From positions 1 to 8,168 of the forward strand of contig CAMCFW010000082.1 in NCBI GenBank assembly GCA_945874195.1: 8,168 nt of DNA, given 5' to 3'. The stretch comes from Chryseobacterium gleum (GTDB lineage Bacteria; Bacteroidota; Bacteroidia; UBA10329). The notes under the pieces were generated by a model. It ran no database searches. It was given only the letters and a program-made list of their open reading frames with translations, and was not told the origin of the DNA. Shown here one piece after another: positions 7,248-8,168 of the stretch. Both the position numbers and the translations under genes were made by a program. The first letter of the stretch is position 1. Each line of letters starts with the position of its first letter.

Positions 7248-8168
7248 TCAATCAACCGATGACTTATTGGTCAGAATTCTCCTTCTCTTCGTTTCGTATT
7301 CAGAGTTCAATGCATTCAAAAGTTCGAAAACCGATCCAGGATAATTTCTAACAACGGCCATTGGGACGATACTTTGAACCATTTCAGGCACAACATCTTC
7401 GGGGACGTTAGACCAATTTAGATTTCCATGGAGCAGAATGGTCATGTCTGTTCTATTGCCTAGGTCTTGTAGTTGCCAAGTAAGTCGGTCGTTCTTTTCC
7501 ATGAACGATAAAGGGCTTTCACTATTCAGAAAGCGGCAGCCGTAATTGAAAAATTGTGGTGCATGGCCGAACGCATCCGGTCCAGCAAGGTAGATGACCA
7601 GATCGGCATGGTTGGCCGTGGCCACACTATCGATCAGGTCGCAATGGTCTTCAATTCGATCAATGGACATTCGAGGAACTTCTCGGCCAATGATCGACTC
7701 TTGTTCAGCAAGGAAAAGGGCGTGGGTTCCGGACTGTTTGACCGATACGTTCGCAACTGCCAGAACAAGAAGTATCAGTGCCGGCCATCGGTTCAGCTTG
7801 GCATTAGAAAAAAGCCAAGCCAGTGCTAAACTCAATACCAGTGGAACGGCAAGCCAGAATCGCGATGTTGAATAGAAAAGATCCTGGTTTCCAGCATAAA
7901 CGCGCGAATGTCCGAAAGCCACGATAATGGTCAGCGTACAGACGATCAAGCCAAAACCCTTCTTTGGGTCGAGGCGGATAAGGGCAATGGAAATGATCAA
8001 GAGAACAGGAAGCACTAAAAAGCCTCCGTCACTTGTCAGCGGAAGAATACCGTGCAGCGAGGTCCATAGTTCGCCTTCTTTCCAAGCAGAAAGGATCCAA
8101 ACCGGACGGAAGCTATTGAACGATTCAAACACCACCGATTCCGGATGGTTTTCGTAATATCCTTTGGC
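7248..8168 (-). CDS. Polytopic membrane protein of unknown function, C-terminal part (start beyond window edge)
   Basis: The frame is open from the right edge to TGA at 7248-7250, giving 306 visible residues. A GTG at 8133-8135 could be read as a start, but 11 sense codons (AKGYYENHPES) precede it up to the edge and the text continues smoothly, so the true start is most likely outside. Four hydrophobic segments are visible at about 49-66, 72-86, 104-121 and 128-144. After them comes a soluble region of some 160 residues with alternating hydrophobic strands (DLVIYLAGPDAFGH near 190, DMTILLHGN near 241) and a basic tail (ETKRRR). The layout of membrane helices followed by a terminal soluble domain recalls membrane glycosyltransferases of the GT39/ArnT kind, but no diagnostic motif is visible and the catalytic part, if there is one, would lie upstream. 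No function is assigned. It precedes the M16 pair with a short gap; a functional link is not evident. Confidence 0.8.
   Translation of the reverse strand, partial: AKGYYENHPESVVFESFNSFRPVWILSAWKEGELWTSLHGILPLTSDGGFLVLPVLLIISIALIRLDPKKGFGLIVCTLTIIVAFGHSRVYAGNQDLFYSTSRFWLAVPLVLSLALAWLFSNAKLNRWPALILLVLAVANVSVKQSGTHALFLAEQESIIGREVPRMSIDRIEDHCDLIDSVATANHADLVIYLAGPDAFGHAPQFFNYGCRFLNSESPLSFMEKNDRLTWQLQDLGNRTDMTILLHGNLNWSNVPEDVVPEMVQSIVPMAVVRNYPGSVFELLNALNSEYETKRRRILTNKSSVD

Noticed and set aside
7240..7261. Small inverted repeat overlapping the stop of the membrane protein gene
   Set aside because: The stem is eight pairs with a bulge, overlaps coding bases and has no T-run, so it is not convincing as a terminator; it would also cut the possible operon with the M16 genes.
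8133..8135. GTG as start codon of the right-hand membrane protein
   Set aside because: The same frame continues without stop to the window edge, and a polytopic protein starting there would begin in the middle of an extramembrane loop without a first helix.
1..8168. Search for a defence system, CRISPR array, mobile element or RNA gene
   Set aside because: All genes are accounted for by peptidases, T9SS cargo and a membrane protein; no evenly spaced repeats, transposase motifs, tRNA-like or rRNA-like sequence were seen by eye.

Overview
The window looks like a chromosomal piece of a Bacteroidota genome, probably a member of Flavobacteriales or a relative. The two left-hand genes encode exported proteins ending in the two kinds of C-terminal signal read by the type IX secretion system (T9SS), which is confined to that phylum. 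No start codon is preceded by a Shine-Dalgarno sequence, and one upstream region contains the Bacteroidota-type -7 element TAnnTTTG. The finer taxonomic placement is inference.

All five genes lie on the minus strand, so they are read from right to left. From the right edge these are: (i) the 3' part of a polytopic membrane protein of unknown function (7248-8168, cut by the window edge); (ii) an M16 zinc peptidase with an intact HxxEH site (5969-7213); (iii) an M16 homologue without zinc ligands but with the substrate-binding R/Y pair (4698-5969), whose start overlaps the stop of (ii) by one base; (iv) after a 106-bp gap holding a hairpin, a very large secreted protein of fibronectin-III-like modules ending in a T9SS type B (CHU_C, 'gliding motility-associated') domain (1250-4591); and (v) a secreted M43 pappalysin-like metalloprotease with a T9SS type A sorting domain (1-1201, cut at its C-terminal end by the left edge).

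The M16 pair forms one translationally coupled unit and very likely makes a heterodimeric peptidase: the upstream subunit gives the catalytic zinc site and the downstream subunit the R/Y substrate-binding pair. The CHU_C protein and the M43 protease are separate T9SS cargo proteins that would end up on the cell surface or outside the cell.

Coding density is high. No RNA gene, CRISPR array, insertion sequence or prophage gene was found, and no stretch over 300 bases lacks a gene. The window is mostly ordinary Bacteroidota gene content. The points most worth a second look are the complementary loss of functional residues in the M16 pair, the 190-residue periodicity of the modules in the giant protein, and the unassigned globular C-terminal domain of the membrane protein.
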